Positions 26,215 to 37,970 of a DNA stretch of 64,000 nucleotides are shown in pieces (position 1 is the first letter of the stretch; every line of letters starts with the position of its first letter). A model generated the notes under the pieces. It saw only the letters and a program-made list of their open reading frames with translations, had not been told where the DNA came from and made no database searches. The DNA is from Serilophus lunatus. Lineage: Eukaryota > Chordata > Aves > Passeriformes > Eurylaimidae. The DNA lies in assembly GCA_013399895.1 (NCBI GenBank), contig VXBA01002417.1:2735381-2799380 (forward strand), read 5' to 3'. The position numbers and the translations under genes are program-made.

Positions 26215-29200
26215 CAGTAGATATTACATGATATAATATATATTAAAAAGGTCCAAAGTCATGCTAAAAGAGAATGAATAAAACATAGATCTAATTCTCT
26301 GTGCTAACTTTGAATGAAATGGTCACACCCTGAGTCTTGAGTAGATTTCCAGGTTCCTTTAGGCACTCCTCATTGCAGTCACATCCAGATCAAGGTGAAT
26401 CTTGATACATAAGGCAGTAGAAGCTCTTTCCCCTAAAATAGTGAGAGATTGTCTATCTCTTTCGTTATTAAAAAGCATATGGAGAATGCAGTCAGCATTT
26501 TTAATTATATTTCATCCAAAATCGTTGCCCAGTTCACTTGGAAGTTTTTTATAAAGGTTCCAGTAACTCCTATTAATTCTACTGAGTAGTTTGCTTAGAT
26601 CATCTCTCACAATAAAAATAGGGACTGTTTATACTGAACCACATAACTGGCAAAAGCTTACTAATTTTTGTTTCTAGTCTTTCTTCAACATCAGGGAAAA
26701 ATGAAACCTGTTAATACTGATTTTAATAGGCAGTACATCTGTAGAATCTTTGATTATAACAATGATATAGATACAAGAACATGGCACTGCTTCTCCCTTT
26801 CTTCTGCTAACTGAAGTCTTGTGCAAGTCTTGATTTGAAATGAAAATAAATGTAGTAATTCATACAGGACAAGATATATGTTTGGAAATCAAAGCAAGAA
26901 AAGAAAGAAGACAGTCATTCCACATGGCTCTGATTTTCATAAAATATATTTTGGCCATAAGACATATGTCTCCAGTACCCTTTGAAGATTTAGCCACCCT
27001 CATATGAAATTGCTGTTTTCTCTAAAGGTCTGATAATATATGTGTGTTTAAAAGAAATAAGAATAGTTTACTTCCAGCCATACTTTTGCCAGTGCCCACA
27101 GTCTATGTAATGTCATTAACTAGAGTAGAATTTAAACTATATGATGTCTTAACTATTCTTTATGAAGTCCTTTAGAGGAAATCCTAGTTTTTAGAAAGTA
27201 ATAAAGGAAGGATGATCACATTTGGCAGAAATGCTCCAAGGAAATTGTTATTAATACAGGGGAAAAAACTCTGAAAAATATATAGAAGATTTCTCAGAAT
27301 AAATCTGTGCATTTTCAAGGGGAAACATTTCTTTTTATGGACTTCTGAAGCCATGTGAATAAAAGAAAAAAAGATTAATTACTTTAAAGATGTGAGTGGA
27401 CTAGACATCTGCACATAGTAGGGTTTATATAGGAATCTAGAAATAGGCATGAAATTAATTCAGCAACTTCTTGAGTGCAAGCAGTTATATATATTTTAAA
27501 AGTCCCCAGTGCAACCAGAACCTTATCTCTGTGGTATACAGCACATGCAACTTGTGTGATAACTGGAGAGCCATTCACAGCAGCTTAAAGCAGAGCTGCC
27601 AGCAAAACCATAGAGATTAAAACGTGATTCATAAAACTCGTTATCTGTTGAGTGGATTTTTCATGTAGAATATAATTTGATGGGACAGTGGACCTGGGCA
27701 ATTTTTTATAAACTTCTCTTGTGAAACAGTGGATGTGCCCAATGAACTGCAGAGGGCATGGTTTGAAGACAAAACCTAAACTAGATCAATGGTATCTTCA
27801 ATGCACAAGTGCTACTGTGTGCTGAATGTCCACATTAACTACTAGATGACAGTGATGTACTTCCCCAGGTCTATTTTTGAGAGGAGTGTTCTTTGCATTG
27901 TAGGACATCCCTCTGAACAAGTCTGTTGTTTTTCTAAAGAAAATTTATGTGAGTTAATGTGTTGCTTGTTCTGCAAACACTATGATTAAGTCTTGAAACA
28001 TGGCACGCTTTGGAATTGCATGGAATTTGCAAGGAATGCCATTATAAGGAGCTTAATTCTCTTGAACAGCCTGTGCTGTTGGGACCTCCACGCTCTTCCC
28101 AAAGACATCCTGCTGAGGAAGGGAAATTGGGTAAATAAGTGTTAAGAGTTTCCAATGATTTTTGGCACAATGATCATGGTGTAGTATTGCTTCAGGATGT
28201 CTCACTTCTGGATTACTGAGCAATCTCACTTTTGTCTGTCTGATGTAGATGGTTATACCTAATATGACCTTTAAATAATTATTCTTGTTTTCCATTAAAA
28301 AAAACCCTAACCTGTTTGGTGCAATTTTTTGTAATATGTTAGTGAATGGCCAAGGAAAGGATAGAGAAAATATTTTATAACTGTGAGTATTGTTATGTTA
28401 AGAGATACAACAATCTGTGTGTGATAGGCCTTTCAAGTATATATCACATTTGTCTAAAAATACATTCTTTTCCCACAGAGTAAGACGAAAACTGTACCAT
28501 CCTCCTGCAGGCTGCTACTTAACCTTGCTTTTTTTCATCCACTCTTCTTTCATCCAGTCTTCTAGAGCTCTCATTGCAGGAATTTAATTGCTAGTTTTAT
28601 TTCTACAAATGTTTTAAATTGAATCCCTTTTGTACCTTTCATCTTTTATAAGTGATATTTTTCTGAAATGCTTCTATTACACAGAAGCTTATCTGCAATT
28701 TTCAAAAGTCTCACTGAATCAGTGAGCCATAAACTTTTCATTCCATGTATCCAACTTCAGAAAATGGCAGGCAGAAGCATTGAAAATGCTTTAGAAATTG
28801 CTGATTTCCAGAAGCTCAGAGTTTTCTTCTGGTATTTTTATAGTCGTGTCCTGTATTTTGCTTGGACAAGGAGAAAAATAAGTGTTTCCTCCCTATTGTC
28901 TAGAATTTATCAGTGCTCACATATGTCTCCCAGTGCCCTTGACATTGGCCTCCCTCTGGAGGTTGGATACTGGGTTAAATGGAACATTTCTTTATTCTAG
29001 CTCAGCAGATCCTTGCACAGTGAGCTATTAGAAGGGAAGAGATGTAGTATTAGTTTTGAATTGAAAGGGAAATAAATAGCAGGAGGGCAGGAATCAGAGA
29101 AGAGACAGCACTGCCCTGTGTCATGGAGTGGCTGGGGTGGAATACAGCTGGTATTCCTGGTACTTTATTGGGTAAATCGTGTTTACCTGCACTTTGAAGA

Positions 29201-30649
29201 CGACACATGAATCTCCATGTCTGTTCTAGGTGTTTAAGTAGTGCATGAATCATAAGCCCTCAATTATTGTCAAAAACTTAATGACTACAATTTTTGCTCA
29301 ATCAAATTTACTTTGTATTCTCCAGTGCAGTGTGTATGTGATGGTAACAACATTTTTCTTTTGGATTGTGGAAAATAAACTTAAAAAATTCCGCATTTGA
29401 GGGATGATGGAAATACAGAAAACTGAAAGTAGGAGAAAAAAAAATCTACTGTGTGAAATGACACTTTATCACATCTGGCTTCTCTCATCATGATAGAATC
29501 TCAACTTGTATTAGCAGGATTGTGAAAGCGCTGTAATCCAACGAATATATACATATATAAAATTAAAAAATAATATTGAATGTTGGAAACATTTAACAGG
29601 AAATATACTGTTGTATTAATTGAGTTATTCTTAAGAATAACTAATTCTATCTGACAGGGTGGTGTCAATACAGTACTGTCAGCAAGAATAGGAAGAAAAG
29701 AAATCTTAGTGGAATGAAATTTATGAAGTTATGTTCTTTGTGCTTCTTTATACTTTTGTTTACTATAACAGTAAGACTGTGCCTGGACAGGTCAGTTGTC
29801 TTGCAAGAAATATGCAGGATTTTTAAGGCATTTACAAAAAGGGTTTCCAGGATCCTACAAGAAAAAGAAATGACTGTTTGAAACAGTTGTGTTTGTCGAC
29901 TAGGAAGCTGCCCCAGCATCCTGAGAAGGAAAACTCTTGGATGGTTGTTAATAAATGTCTTTATGTATGTGTCATGCCAGCATTTACCTCAATGTTACTT
30001 ATTGCGGTAGTTGAGTCAGTAACGTGGCAGCACCTACATACCTCAGAATTACAAGAAAAAAGTAATATAAATGATCATGCATCTGCCAGTACATACAGTG
30101 GTTTTATACATGCGTATCTACCAACAGGGTTTTTTTTTTGTTTCTGTGAAGTATTTATGTTCTGCTTTTAGTCCCCTTCCAATATAACCAATAAGCTCCT
30201 ATGTACTTTAACAAAGGAGCATCCCCATGGTGTAACAGACATCCTAGAACAGTAACTTCAGAACCTAAGTAGCTTCAGAGCTGCCTTCCCCCTGCAGTCT
30301 TCTATCACCATCACAGGTGTGTACTATCATTCAGTGATGTTGCTTTTGAATATGTCCCAAAAAACCCCACAATGACAAACTTAAAATATTTAAAGAGCCC
30401 CAAACACATACTCATCTTTCACACCACTGAAGTTGCAATCAGACTTCTGTGCTTAAAAAAGAAAGATATATCTCCAACCACTGTTTGTGTATGGAGAATC
30501 GGATTCCTTATTATATACCATGTAATACATGTAAAACAGCTGGAGGTCTTTAAGTGAGTAGAGCATCTGCTTGGCAAAGCAGCTGCCAGCCAGTTATTTG
30601 TATTGCAATTGCACTCCTGAGCGTCTTTTTCTTTCTTCCTTTTTTTTTT

Positions 30650-30650
30650 N
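30650..30650. other. Undetermined base at the splice acceptor
   Basis: A single n follows nine T residues (30641-30649) and directly precedes gtacag at 30651-30656. The pyrimidine tract is strong, but no AG is visible at the position where the exon must begin. If n is A, the acceptor would be the AG formed at 30650-30651. If the n stands for several lost bases, the acceptor is missing from the assembly. Confidence 0.95.
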
Positions 30651-30811
30651 GTACAGCAAATAGCAATTGACTGGATCACGGGAAATTTTTACTTTGTGGA
30701 TCACGTCAGTGACAGGATCTTTGTTTGCAGCCAGAATGGATCAGTGTGTGTCACCCTCATTGAGCTGGATCTTAATAACCCCAAGGCCATAGCTGTTGAT
30801 CCAACATCAGG
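30651..30811 (+). CDS. LRP1B: LRP1B exon: YWTD propeller blade (5' edge uncertain)
   Basis: From 30651 there are 53 open codons, then GG and the donor TCAGG|gtaagg; the exon therefore ends in phase 2. The peptide contains VQQIAIDWITGNFYFVDH, with YFVD in the YWTD position and DRIFVCSQ following it. It closes with NPKAIAVDPTS plus a split Gly codon, which should be followed in the next exon by the KLFFTDYG-type strand. An NGS sequon is at codon 29. This is propeller blade sequence of an LDL-receptor family ectodomain, and the wording is that of LRP1B. The left boundary cannot be fixed because of the n at 30650. The start given is the first base whose frame is certain; the true exon start is 30652 if n is A, or lies in lost sequence at the n. 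The acceptor-like gtacag ending at 30656 is not usable: joining there shifts the frame into an early TGA. Confidence 0.9.
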
Positions 30812-33800
30812 GTAAGGTTATTTATCTGCATTTATTTTACGTGATGCATGCTTGTCTGTGACTGCATATAGTTTCTGTTTCATTCAGGTGTGTTAAAAAC
30901 TGCTTTTTTCTCTGCTGTGTTGACTTACTTGCATCGTTGCTGTAATAAAAAAATTATGTGTAATGAACTTGTAGCAAATAGTTAACTAATTGCAATATTA
31001 ATTGCAACATGTGCCTTGTACAAAATGGAATTGAAACTGAAAAAGTTATCCCTACTTATTGTAAGATTTGCTGTTTCCTTTGCTTTTCAGTGAATTATGG
31101 AAAATGAACTTTTGAAGGATTTTTATGCTGCATCATCTCAGTTGCAGGAATATTGGAAATGGATTTTAAAAGTTTATTTATGCCAAAAACGTGGAAGAAT
31201 TTTGACTCTATTTTAGAGGGTCAGCTATAAGTATTAAATTACCATTGTATTTGGTTTTTCTCTTCCATAGAATATTACTTGGGAATAAAACTCTGCTTAA
31301 AATACAGGGTACTAAATCTTCTATTCTGTAACATCCACCAGCTGGGAAAGGTTTTCAAGTAAATGAAGCAAAAGCATAACTAAATAGGAATAGGAATAAG
31401 GATAGGATCAAGTTAATTTAAAAACTGAATTTTGGTGAGGATTTTTGAACAGGGGTTTTATCGTGGTTTTATTAGTCAGTAAGTAGTTTAGATTAAATGC
31501 CTGGTGGAATATGTCCTAAGCTGGCATAAGCCCCTTCTCAACAAATACAAAAATATTTACTATAGAACAGCTTGTCATCCATATGTGAACTTTTGTCACT
31601 CTTTATTTGAAGCCTGACCGAATATTAAGATATATTATCACAATGACTTAAATTCTGACAGGAACAGCTTGCATGAAAAGTTAACAAAGAAGTTTGGTAA
31701 TGTAATTCCTGAGTATGGCTGTATTTCTCTCTGCAGCAGATGGTAAGCTTGACTCGATCTGACTGCAGAGTTGTTTTAAAAGAAAAATACAAATTCATGT
31801 AGAAATCGATTTTCTGCAAGTTCTGCTCTGAAAGAACTCGAAGCTTTCAGATTTGCTGACAGCAGCCTTTTTTCTATATGTTTGCTTGTATATTCTTTGC
31901 TGGATTTACTACATGAATCCAAAGCTTGTCATTAGCTAATCTTATCTGTCAGGGATGGAAGAATTGTCTCTAAGCCTTTGGTTCTGTGAGGAGGGGTAGA
32001 ACAGAAAACGAGAGACTATTTCTCCTTCACTTGTTATCTGCTGGCTACAAAGGATTCTTACTCAAATTGTCACCTTTTTCAGTGCCACATGTGAGAGGAA
32101 TGAGGGTATTTTAGGAAGATGTAAGTGCTGGCCTGTAGGAAAGGCCAGAAGTGATTATGATATTTTGTTTTACTGTGGGATTCTTCTTAAGCAGTATGCA
32201 TTTATTTCATGGAGGAAACACTGGGTGGAAAGTTTTCTCAGAATACCTGTTTTGCATTTCAGCAGTAATTTCATTACTGGTTTTATTGACAGTTTTATTA
32301 ATCATTTGATGTGTTGTTCTGTTAATTGGATATCTAACATACTGATAAGCTTCAATTTATATATGAGTTCTGCTAGTTTTTGACTGAGTTTCGAGACAGA
32401 ATGTAGACATAAAACCAAAAAGCATCCTGGCTATTTAAAGAAGTTTTGATCCTTATATTTTTGTCTTTTTATTCCTTTCCTTTTGCTCTTTCTCATCAAC
32501 AGTAGTTGAGACTTATTTTGGTGTCAAAATATTAGCATGTTATTGCTGTGTGGTTAACTTGCTGGTTTTATTGTATTTGAAAAATCACAAAAACATCCAT
32601 ACTGAAAAAATATTCAGTGCAAGTTGAGCACTGAATAAGTGAGCTGCACCAAATGTGTGTGCAACAGCTTCTTAAGGCATTTATGTTTATACACTGTAAA
32701 CATATGATTGTAAATCAAATTTTTCATTTGTTTTGTCATTGTTGTTGTTTGTATTTAAATATGAAGACCAAGCTATTCTGGGAGGTTTTATCTCCTGCAA
32801 GAATTACATAATAAGGTATAAAATGTAAGATATTTGCTCCTGCCACATGTAATGCTGTCATGGTATGTTCACTGTCGCTGGTGCTCTTCTACAAGCTGAG
32901 AGTACATTCATATAGAAGAGACCATTTCCTATGCTAAGAAATTCAGAGTGTGATCACAAGCCTTTTTGTCTATGACAAATGTCCTGTAGTAGCACAGGGT
33001 CAAGCCCTGCTATTCTTGCATGTTCATGTCTGTGCTGTTATGTGTTTAGTTGTGTTGTGAACCAGAAATTCTGCCTTTATCTATAAAACAACCAAAGCAC
33101 TGGTGGAAAATTTCTTTATTCCGAATGGTTCACCTCACTGCACTCAAGAATATATTTTGAGCCATTAATTTTACATCTCTGTTCCTGCAATTTTTGTTAT
33201 ATGCTTAGCGATGATGTTTTTATATTTTATTCTATGAGCTTACAACGGAACTGTAGCTACTAAGCTTTCTTCATATCATACAAAGAACTTTTGTTATTTC
33301 TCTAAAACTGAACTTAAAATTAAGAAAAGACAGATTATGCTGCTAATATAGGTCTTGAGGAAAGCAAGTTTGTTATGTTTCTAATCTAATCATGGTACTT
33401 TGGTAGGATTTCAGCACTTTTATCAAGCTGAACTGTATTAAATTTTTGATTATTCCAGACCCTGTCTAATGGACAACCAACAGAAAAATTCCCCTTCCCC
33501 CAATGAGCTAATAACTTACCCAGTTAGAGGTTTTGCAGTCCTGATGCTCACCTGTTATGAGAATTATATGCAGTTCAGTGTAGCACAGTGTAAGTATCTC
33601 CTGTGATAAGCAGAGCATTACCAGGGACAAAGGATGTGTTTCCACTGATCACTGTGAGTAACTCAGAGCCCAGACTTGGCAGTGAAACATGGGTTGAAGA
33701 AAAAGCTAGAACAAGGCCAGCAGAAAATAAAGTGACAATCGGAAATGGAGGGAGAATAATTTGTTTTGCAATAATATATTATCTATCTATATTTGAAGTA

Positions 33801-35010
33801 AGACATTTGGCTCCATATGTCTGCAGTACATAGTTCTGATAAATTTTAATATGGGGCTTCTATTCTTCAGTGGGTCAAGAAAAAGAAGCAATTACTTTCT
33901 CTGGTCCTTGAAATTGGTGTAAAATTGATGATGGTGCTTATGACTGTCACATGAAACAAATACGAGCTGAGTTAGAATGAGTTTATCTCTAGCTAAGGTC
34001 TTCAGTAGGTCTGCTGTACTCGTGGGGAATGGCTTGTTAAAAGAATTCCAGCTAGTTTGGCAACCAGTGTGCATATTCATGAGACTTTGATCGCCTTACA
34101 TTGATGATAGAGAAGGTAACACATTTAAAACTCACAAGAGGATAGATCAGATTAAGGTTCTGTCTTGGCTCTGCCACGACCAGTTAAATGTCTATACACG
34201 AAGCATTCAATTTTTTTATGACTCTGCATTTCCTTGTATTTAATAGGAAACATAAAATGCATGTTGTTCAAGCTATCTTATGTTTGAATGCATTTGGGAA
34301 CATTAGGAATTAATATTGTAGAATGCACTGCTAACTGTGTACATCTACATATTTATACTGTAAATATGTCTACTTAATTGCCTTCAGTGTTCAAGGTAAA
34401 TTGCTGCCTTCCGCTGCACCACCACCACTGCAGTGGAGAGTACATGGCAACGTTTTACAAAGGAAAAATGCTTTGGAGTAGGGGAATACTGCAGTTCCCT
34501 CCCAACAGGAATACTTGAAATGTTCAGTCCTGATCGTACTGCTTAGACATCTAACATCCATGGAGTAATATACCTGAGTAATACCAGAGTGCCTTAATTT
34601 CTCCTCACCCATTTTCTGATTTCTTTGGGAATGCCAGAAAAAAAGGGGAAAGGCAGGAATAGCGGGTAGGGCTTTAGCCTCAGATCTACTCCTGTTTCCA
34701 GAAATGTGCAGCTTTTACTGATGGCTCTGATGCTATTTGGGATGCTGATCATAATTTTCTACTGTATTTCACAGGCTTATGGAAACAGATGAACTTTCAG
34801 CAGAGTATTTGAAATGCAGAGGGTATTGATCTATCACCCACTTATAAAACTATTCCAAACATAAGGAGATGTGTGGATAAAGGGCACATAGGGTGAGATT
34901 ACAAAGAGGATGTGCAGATCAAAGCTGGCATGTGGAAGGATGAGTGTAGCAGAGTGTAGAGCAGTATTGGGAATGGGGAAGTGGGTTAGACATCTCCTAC
35001 AAGAACCTCT

Positions 35011-35385
35011 ATAGAATCATCATAGAATCCCAGAGTATGAGTTGAAAGAGACCTTCAAGCTCATCTTGTTCTAATGCCCCTTCCATGGGCAGGGACACCC
35101 TCCACTAGACTAGGCTGCCCCAATCCCCATTCAGTCTTTGAACACTTCCATGGGCACTCAGGACAGTCTGTGCCCATGCCTAGCCAGCCTCACGGGACAA
35201 AAGTTCTTTCTAATATCTAATCTGATCCTGCCCTCTGACAGTTTGAAGCCCTTCCTCCCTGTCCTGCCATTCCATGTCCCTGTCCAAAGTCCCTCTCTAG
35301 CTCTCCTTTAGCCCTTTCAAGTACTGGAAGGGGCTCTAATGTCCCACCAGAGACTTCCCTTCTCCAGGCTGAAAAACCCTCTCAG
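35011..35385 (-). mobile_element. CR1 LINE, left half of a head-to-head pair
   Basis: The + strand reads as the reverse complement of a CR1 3' region. The tail atagaatcatcatagaatc at its left end is followed by 'catgggcagggacaccctcc', 'actagactaggctgccccaa', 'tctaatatctaatctgatcc', 'cctttcaagtactggaaggg' and 'cttctccaggctgaaaaacc'. At about 375 bases it reaches further upstream in the element than the other copies here. Its 5' side ends abruptly near 35385, where a second CR1 in the opposite orientation begins. Confidence 0.93.
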
Positions 35386-35578
35386 AGCAGAGGTGCTGGA
35401 ACAGGTTTCCCAAGGCAGTGGTCACAGCGCCAAGCCTCAGACAGATCAAAAAGCATTTGTGTGATACTCTCAGGCCCATGGTGTGACTCTTGGGGACGGT
35501 CCAGTGCATGGCCAGGAGTTGGAGTTCATGATCCTTGTGAGTCCCTTCCGACTCAGCACATTCTGTGATTCTGTGATG
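35386..35578 (+). mobile_element. CR1 LINE, right half of a head-to-head pair
   Basis: The + strand reads 'gtgctggaacaggtttccca', 'tctcaggcccatggtgtgac', 'gttcatgatccttgtgagtc', 'ccttccgactcagcacattc' and closes with the tail ttctgtgattctgtgatgg, a CR1 3' end in sense orientation. Its body differs from the left copy, which suggests a different CR1 subfamily. The tail unit is TTCTGTGA rather than TTCTATGA. Confidence 0.9.
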
Positions 35579-36609
35579 GGGAGAACAGGTAAAGGAAGAG
35601 AATTGGAGGGAATGCCCCATTAGAGACTGAAGTAATTGAAACTTGTATCTACCATTTAAAAGTTATATTCCTGACAAAGGGGAGAAAAGACTTACTGCTT
35701 TACAAAAGAGATTTGTGAAAGGAAAAAGCTCACATTTTAATACTGCAACAGTGTGTGTCATGTAAATATTTGAATAAATCTTTTAATCGGCTTTTCCTTC
35801 TGCTATGGTGCAGAAATAAAAAACTCCCACAAGTCTGATTATTTCTTTCACACAACATTTGTAAATGCATGCAAGAAGAGGTTGTGATATGATGATGTTT
35901 GAAAAACAGCAGCTATTAATGTGTTATAGTGTTATGTACCATTTCTTGGTAATGTCAATAAGTCACAATGGTGAAAAAAATTATTCTGGTGCATTTTAAG
36001 TCTGCAACAGCAATCAGTTGATACCTTTGTGATTCAGAAAGTGGAACAAAGGAAACACGAAGAGAATTAGCAGCTGAAGTTTTCCACTTCATCATCTCAA
36101 AAATTTATTCTGAGGAAAAAATATAAAAATATTATTCCCTTAACTCCTCTTCAATTCTAAGGATTCTAAGCACAGACTTTTCTGTGTCTCAAATGAAAGT
36201 CACAGTTTGAAAATAATAATGATAATTAAAAATACATAATGATATTCTCAAACACAGTAGGGAAATTTGCCTCAATCTAAGATTTCAGAAAATAGGAAGG
36301 AAGCAAGGGGTAAGATGACATCTTGAAATGCAGCCTCTTCTATAACAACAGAGTTGAGCAGTGCCATATTTGACAGATAGAAAAATTCATGAGAAACAAG
36401 TCTTTTCTGCCTTTTTTAGTTGTAAATTTATTTTACATCTGAAATAATTCTAATAGAGGTAAGAGGAGGAATTTGGGGGCGGGTCATGTGAGCCCTGTTG
36501 TCATCCATTAGCTGCTATTGCAAATGTTCTTACTTAACCTGTGTATGATTATCCTCATGGGATATTTGCATTTATTGGTCAGATCAAAATGCAATGTAAG
36601 GTCCTCTAA

Positions 36610-37032
36610 GGAGTTTTCACTAAAAAGCCAAGGGAATGGGAAAAATTTGAGACATCATTGAATGAAAAGTTATCCTTACGAGAGAGTGAGGCACAGGAGA
36701 AACTGCCAGGGGTAAGGAAGAGCCAACCCAGAAGATGGAAAATAGCCCTTAGCAGGTCAGCTGAGATTCAAGATATAAATAGAAACAGTTTTGGCCTGGC
36801 AAGTCAACTTGTTTGGCATTGTGGGAAGACATTTAAGTCAGAAAGAGCCACCCTGCTTGGTGGGATCTTGGACAAAAGCATGGACAAAGGCTCTGACGGA
36901 GCATTTGATGAGGCAGAACCCAAAGCCAACCCTAAAATTATGTATTGTGAAACCCACAATAGCTGGGAAAGAGCAGATCAGCTGGCGAGAAGGTGGAGAG
37001 AGACCTTTCCAAATCAACAGTATCAGAAGTAA
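36610..37032 (+). other. Unassigned open frame, 141 codons, no early ATG
   Basis: The frame is open from just after a TAA at 36607 to the stop at 37032, on the + strand of the large intron. It has no methionine near its start; an earlier reading from 36658 begins with TTG. The composition is hydrophilic and rich in Lys, Arg, Glu and Ser, with a tryptophan-containing segment near the start and ADQLARRWRETFP near the end. I recognise no domain. The sequence is less AT-rich than its surroundings. It could be a decayed retroelement or transposon coding fragment or a chance frame. In an AT-rich window of this size a frame of this length is not unexpected. Confidence 0.2.
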
Positions 37033-37182
37033 TTTTATTTTTCTTTTCTGTTCCTGTGTCTTTTAAAATACCAAATCATAAATGCACTATAATTTTGGAC
37101 AAGACAAATAGAGTTTGCACTCACCTTTTATCTGCCTTGAGTTAAGCATGACATAAGGTAAATGGAAGGGTAACAGGAACAC

Positions 37183-37500
37183 TTGCAGTGTAAAGCAGGG
37201 TCTCCCAGTGTCCCATTTATGCTGACCAGTGAAGGGGTCCCTGTGTCTGGACTTTGGAAAACCTGGCCTTTTCCTTCACAGCTGTGTGAGACAGTAGCTG
37301 GAGCTCATGGTGCCCAAGGGATTGCCCTGCTAAGCACAGAGAAAGGAAAAAGTCTTCAGCCTGAACTGGTAAAATGCCCTGACAGTGTGATAACTGGCAA
37401 CTGGATTTTGAGTGATTTCTTGGATAAGGAAAGGGGGAAAAAAGTCAAAGAATTTGATATCAGAGAGGAGATGAAGTTTCTTGGAGGGGAGGAAGAGTAG
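37183..37500 (+). other. Unassigned open frame, same phase as the preceding one
   Basis: About 105 codons run from a TTG to a TAG, in the same frame as the open stretch that ends 150 bases upstream. The intervening 150 bases are AT-rich with stops. The peptide includes VPVSGLWKTWPFPSQLC and an acidic, lysine-rich C-terminus (LGGEEE). I recognise no family. Its only claim to notice is the shared phase and the local change in composition; it may be a fragment of an old mobile element. Confidence 0.18.
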
Positions 37501-37948
37501 AAATTCAAAAGCAGAGGAGGTCAGACCAGTATATAGTTTTCTTTTTTTGCTATATTGTTATTTAGACAGAGGAGTCTTTCAGGATAAAAATAAAACATCT
37601 ACATTTATTGTCTGCTGCCTGTTTTATTCTCTTTTTACTTTATTGTCTCTGTGCTTTTACAGCAGCCACCAGGCTTGTGAGAGATCTCTGAGTCTTAAAA
37701 CTTTGTTCTTTTCTCTCTCAAATTAGTTGCCATTTTCTGCTGATCAAAGAGAAGAGTTATGATCATTAAAGCTCACTTTTGAACAGCAAAATCATTAGTA
37801 TTTTAATAATATGCCATTATTAAAAGAGCTCAGTTCTTTCTTGTCACAAGGATTTTCAAAAAGTTGTAAGATACATATGAGACCCACTCACTTCAAGAAA
37901 GTTTTAAAGCTGACCTGAAAAAAAATCTTCTTCATTAAAAAAACAACC

Positions 37949-37970
37949 TCACAACAACAACAACAACAAA
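37949..37970 (+). repeat. (CAA)n microsatellite
   Basis: Six to seven CAA units are followed by an A run. Confidence 0.9.

Larger units (their letters stand above)
11085..30650 (+). other. LRP1B: LRP1B intron between the two propeller exons
   Basis: This intron is about 19.6 kb. The donor gtaagt is clear; the acceptor lies at or just before 30650 and is obscured by an n. Recognisable content is a TTAAA-type tandem stretch at 12107-12158, a long T run at 13446-13461, CR1 fragments at 23799-23990 and 26088-26214, and short TA repeats such as 25218-25233. A duplicated ATATGCATGA unit occurs at about 18284-18305. Overlapping open frames at 13019-13378, 15009-15590 and 20607-21181 share no domain and no consistent frame, so I leave them uncalled. 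I found no RNA gene and no extra exon. Confidence 0.85.

Noticed and set aside
30651..30656. gtacag as the acceptor of the last exon
   Set aside because: Starting the exon at 30657 after a phase-1 donor gives Thr-Asn-Ser-Asn and then a TGA, destroying the clear propeller frame.
30419..30679. 86-codon minus strand open frame through the n at 30650
   Set aside because: It is the complement of the pyrimidine tract and exon edge; its lysine-rich block comes from the T run.
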